NCBI RefSeq assembly: GCF_964355755.1
Contig: NC_092674.1
Span: 29,252,001-29,316,000, forward strand
DNA: 64,000 bases
Origin: Antedon mediterranea
Lineage: Eukaryota; Echinodermata; Crinoidea; Comatulida; Antedonidae
Direction of reading: 5' to 3'
The position numbers and the translations under genes are program-made. Shown one piece after another: positions 61,121 to 64,000 of the stretch. The notes under the pieces were generated by a model, which searched no databases, was not told the DNA's origin, and saw nothing but the letters and a program-made list of their open reading frames with translations. How positions within the stretch are numbered: position 1 is the first letter of the stretch; each line of letters starts with the position of its first letter.

Positions 61121-62567
61121 GTAAATGTTAAGTGTGTTTGGACGGCCAAGTGAATAAAATGCGAACTGGTGCTTCTCTCGATCAATCATCTTCTCATCAT
61201 TCCTTTATCCGGCGGATCATTCAACCGGTCCAACCAGGCCAGGCCAGGCCCTGGGTAGGCCATAGCCTAGGCCTATGTAATGTATGCCTATAGCCTATGA
61301 TGCTAGGCCTAGCACAGTAGTCGGATCAACTGCCGTTTTGGCTCCGGAGTTTTTTTTGTGGTTATTCCATTATTAAAGTGGGGGTGTGTGGTTATGAATA
61401 TTGTGTGCAGGTACGTCAATAGAAATGACATTGAGAGCCCTCTTCTGTCAGTTGACTGGTTCCCGGTCTACCGCCTTGTAATTGACTTAATCATGATCGA
61501 ATTCCAACAACTTAAGAATATACAAAATGTTTACATAATTATATAACAATGTAGATCTATCTAATAATGTTTTTATTTTTTTGCAGATAAAGGAGGATCA
61601 TCAATAAAATAAAATGATAAAAATTCCAGGCATTTAATATACGGTTTACTGATAAAATATAATGTACCAATGAAATAAACCTGGTGTTCTGAAACATATT
61701 TTAATAACTTTTGCCGGCCTAGCGCCTTTGTGTATCTAAATCTATCTAAATAATTAAGTTAGTACAGTATTAACAAATAAAGGGTTAGGGTTATGTATAA
61801 TAAAATGATAGAAATGAGGCATTATCTAATAATGTTTTTATTGATTTTTTTTTCAGATTTTTATAGTTTTAAAATTCAAGTACCGTTTTTATAGCGTTAC
61901 TGTATGTATCCTGTAAATGCTAACCTAAAAATGTTATCTGAATGTTTCTTTTTACGTTATAGAAATGTAATAAAATAACGGTTATTAGTGAACCTAAACA
62001 TTAACCAAACACTAACGTTAGAAAACCACTATGTGTTTGCTGGACTGCCACAATGGAACAATAGACCTAGGCATGTTAAACAAAGAAATCACGTCAAAGC
62101 AGGGTGGAGACGGAATTTTAAGACAAAGGCGTTCTATACAAATGCAAATCATTCATGTATACTTTTTACAAATTTTGTTTAGTTTCTTTATTAAAAGATT
62201 TTGATATGTTGTTATATATAAATATTCTAATACATAGAATAGCAAAATTATCATAATACATAGGATAGCAAAAAATAAACCAAACATAACAACAACAAAA
62301 TTAAATTGACAATGTATTTTTATTTAGAAATTCATTTCAATAATATAAATATTTTTTATTAAATTTCATCATTATTTACTTACAATTAATTAATTACTTA
62401 ACTTACATTACAGTAACTGAATAAATGGTACATAAAATTACTAAATAATTGCACATAAAATGCAGGTTATAATAAAGACATAAGTATACATATAATGGTA
62501 CAGGTTATAAATATTTAAATTACGCTTTTTAAATGTAATTATAATAATTAATGATGAGAACACTTAC
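61121..62567. other. Probable SPATA4 intron 1 / intergenic
   Basis: GGCCTA-rich start (61230-61320), then AT-rich DNA. Acceptor-like sites at 61584, 61857 and 61963 do not lead into recognisable coding sequence. Confidence 0.45.
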
Positions 62568-62703
62568 GGTTACGAGTAGACATGTACATTGGTACATTAC
62601 AGTACGAGCAATCCTTGGCAGTTGGATAAAAACCCCTTCGTTGGAAAAAGTCCAGGTAGTCATCAAATCCATTAAACAAATGTGGTCCTATCTTCGGCAG
62701 CAT
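62568..62703 (-). other. Possible zinc-ribbon exon of a transposase-like gene
   Basis: ATG at 62703 opens MLPKIGPHLFNGFDDYLDFF, then QRRGFYPTAKDCSYCNVPMY and a donor-like ACC/GTAAGTG. The pattern of a hydrophobic helix, then RGF.PT...C..C, resembles the N-terminal zinc ribbon of ISXO2/Merlin-type transposases. No downstream DDE exon was located. Confidence 0.35.
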
Positions 62704-64000
62704 GGTCCTTGGTTTAAATCGCAGTAAAATCAAATCGAGAACGCAGTAAAATATCGGAGTTGTATAATATAGTTGAAAGTTTTTCGAAAAATGAGTGATT
62801 TGAAGACAACTGATCTTGGTTTATATGCATGTGCCATATTTTAGTTTGTACACATAGCTCCATGTCGGCATGAGTGATATTGTTATATGCTTTATTATGT
62901 AATATTGTAAGCTTCAATGAGACACCTTTGTGCAGCGATAAAAAAAAGTAAAACTATGCTACAGCGGTTTTTGTTTCTTAACCTGATTACATATATTTTA
63001 TTAATATTTATTCTTCCCAACCATTTTTTTTTAAACTCAAAATTTGAAACCCTACCGTTTAGCTTTTTCATTCAAATTTAAGATTGAACTTAATGAAATT
63101 TTACTGTACTGTTTAACAAATCAACATAACGGTACAATGGTTATGATTATTTCAAACCAAAATAGCTAGGTTTTTAAGGACTGATTTATCTTTAAAAAAT
63201 GCCTAGAAATAAAAGAGAGAGAGAGAGAATAGCAATTACGTGTTGGAATAATACAGTAGTAACGGTACAATATATAATCATTTTGGTAAAGAAAATCGAA
63301 TACTAGGTTTTTTAAGGTCTGATTAAACCCAAGTGTGACGTCGTCTGGAAGCAGGAATTTAATATTCATAATTAGGTGATCATTTAGAATAAAATGATCA
63401 CCTATTGTTATTGTATCAAATCTTTATTGGTTATCCGCAACGAAGTTGCTGATAACCTCTTGTGATTGTACGAAATCATCATCAACATCAACTTTTTATT
63501 TCTCTTCTTTCTTTCTGTATGATTTTTGTGCAACGCTTTTCTCTGAAACTTGCAAACATAACATTTTGTGACCTATGTTAACATTTTGACATTTATGTAA
63601 CGTCGTCAAGCGAAGCTTATATTAATTCATATAAAAATTAAGCCTATCGGATGTTGTGACGTTACCGTATGGCCAGTTGAAGTATTTTTTTCATCGCTTT
63701 CGTAAAAGTTATACAATTTTTAAATAGCGCGCGCCAAATTTTCTTCCAATTGTTATATTTTATTACTCAATTCATTATCTTTCGATATTGTTATCTTCAA
63801 GTTTATTTTGACAACGTCATCATACCAAAAAATTAGAACATGATGTGGGTCCCGTAATTTCACCTATGCTACACTGTATATAGATATACACAGTACAGTA
63901 TATACTGTACATATTGTATATGGCATATAATAGGCACAACTCAGCACTATAAGCGTATAATAGGATGGCATACATCAACATTTTCCGATTGTATGTTAAC
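62704..64000. other. No gene recognised
   Basis: AT-rich. Includes an AG microsatellite (63213-63227) and a hairpin AGGTGATCATTT/AAATGATCACCT (63374-63403). Short frames on both strands are not supported. Confidence 0.5.

Noticed and set aside
61988-62182. 64-residue frame with QWNNRPRHVK
   Set aside because: No family recognised, no start or splice context; possibly a retroelement remnant but unsupported.

Overview
The window is AT-rich animal genomic DNA. It has spliced genes with GT-AG introns, one U12-type and one GC-AG intron, tRNA-derived SINEs, non-LTR retrotransposon ends and several MITE families. The single-copy genes (TRAPPC2, a speriolin/SPATC1-like gene, TIMM8, CCDC158, ALG8, MITD1, SPATA4) together with multigene Ig receptors and somatomedin-B class B GPCRs suggest an invertebrate deuterostome, most likely an echinoderm. 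That assignment is inference; no taxonomic marker is present.

Layout. 1-1.2 kb: 3' exons of TRAPPC2 (+). 2.4-3.75 kb: SPATC1/speriolin-like (+). 4.1-4.95 kb: fold-back element. 5.2-5.5 kb: TIMM8 (-), head to head with CCDC158 (+), which has 22 coding exons from 7.95 to 15.9 kb. 17.7-36.8 kb: eight minus-strand, intronless immunoglobulin-superfamily genes. 37.7-43.6 kb: ALG8 (-), all 12 coding exons. 44.8-56 kb: two tandem somatomedin-B / secretin-type 7TM genes (-), both broken by frameshifts, the second followed by a 60-bp minisatellite. 57.4-60.3 kb: MITD1 (-), head to head with SPATA4 exon 1 (+) at 61.0 kb. 62.6 kb: a possible transposase-like exon.

The most interesting part is the Ig cluster. 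Each gene encodes in one exon a signal peptide, three Ig-like domains, a membrane segment and a tail. Two tail designs alternate. Three intact genes carry a lysine inside the membrane segment and a tail of about 25 residues, as activating immune receptors do. Three genes of about 458 residues have an uncharged membrane segment and a tail with an ITIM-consensus SIYDTI and further tyrosine motifs. One more gene (23343-25226) shares an almost identical ectodomain with a Lys-type neighbour but carries an unrelated, long, tyrosine-rich tail. This is the architecture of paired activating/inhibitory receptors (KIR, LILR, PIR in vertebrates). The sequence relationships show recent tandem duplication, unequal crossing-over and gene conversion.

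The duplication unit (about 4.0-5.4 kb) has its right boundary inside the last intron of ALG8. Each unit therefore carries a copy of the ALG8 terminal exon: intact in the rightmost unit, where ALG8 still uses it, and decayed in the other two. A 5'-truncated LINE in the middle unit and a SINE between two other Ig genes are absent from the paralogous positions, so they inserted after duplication.
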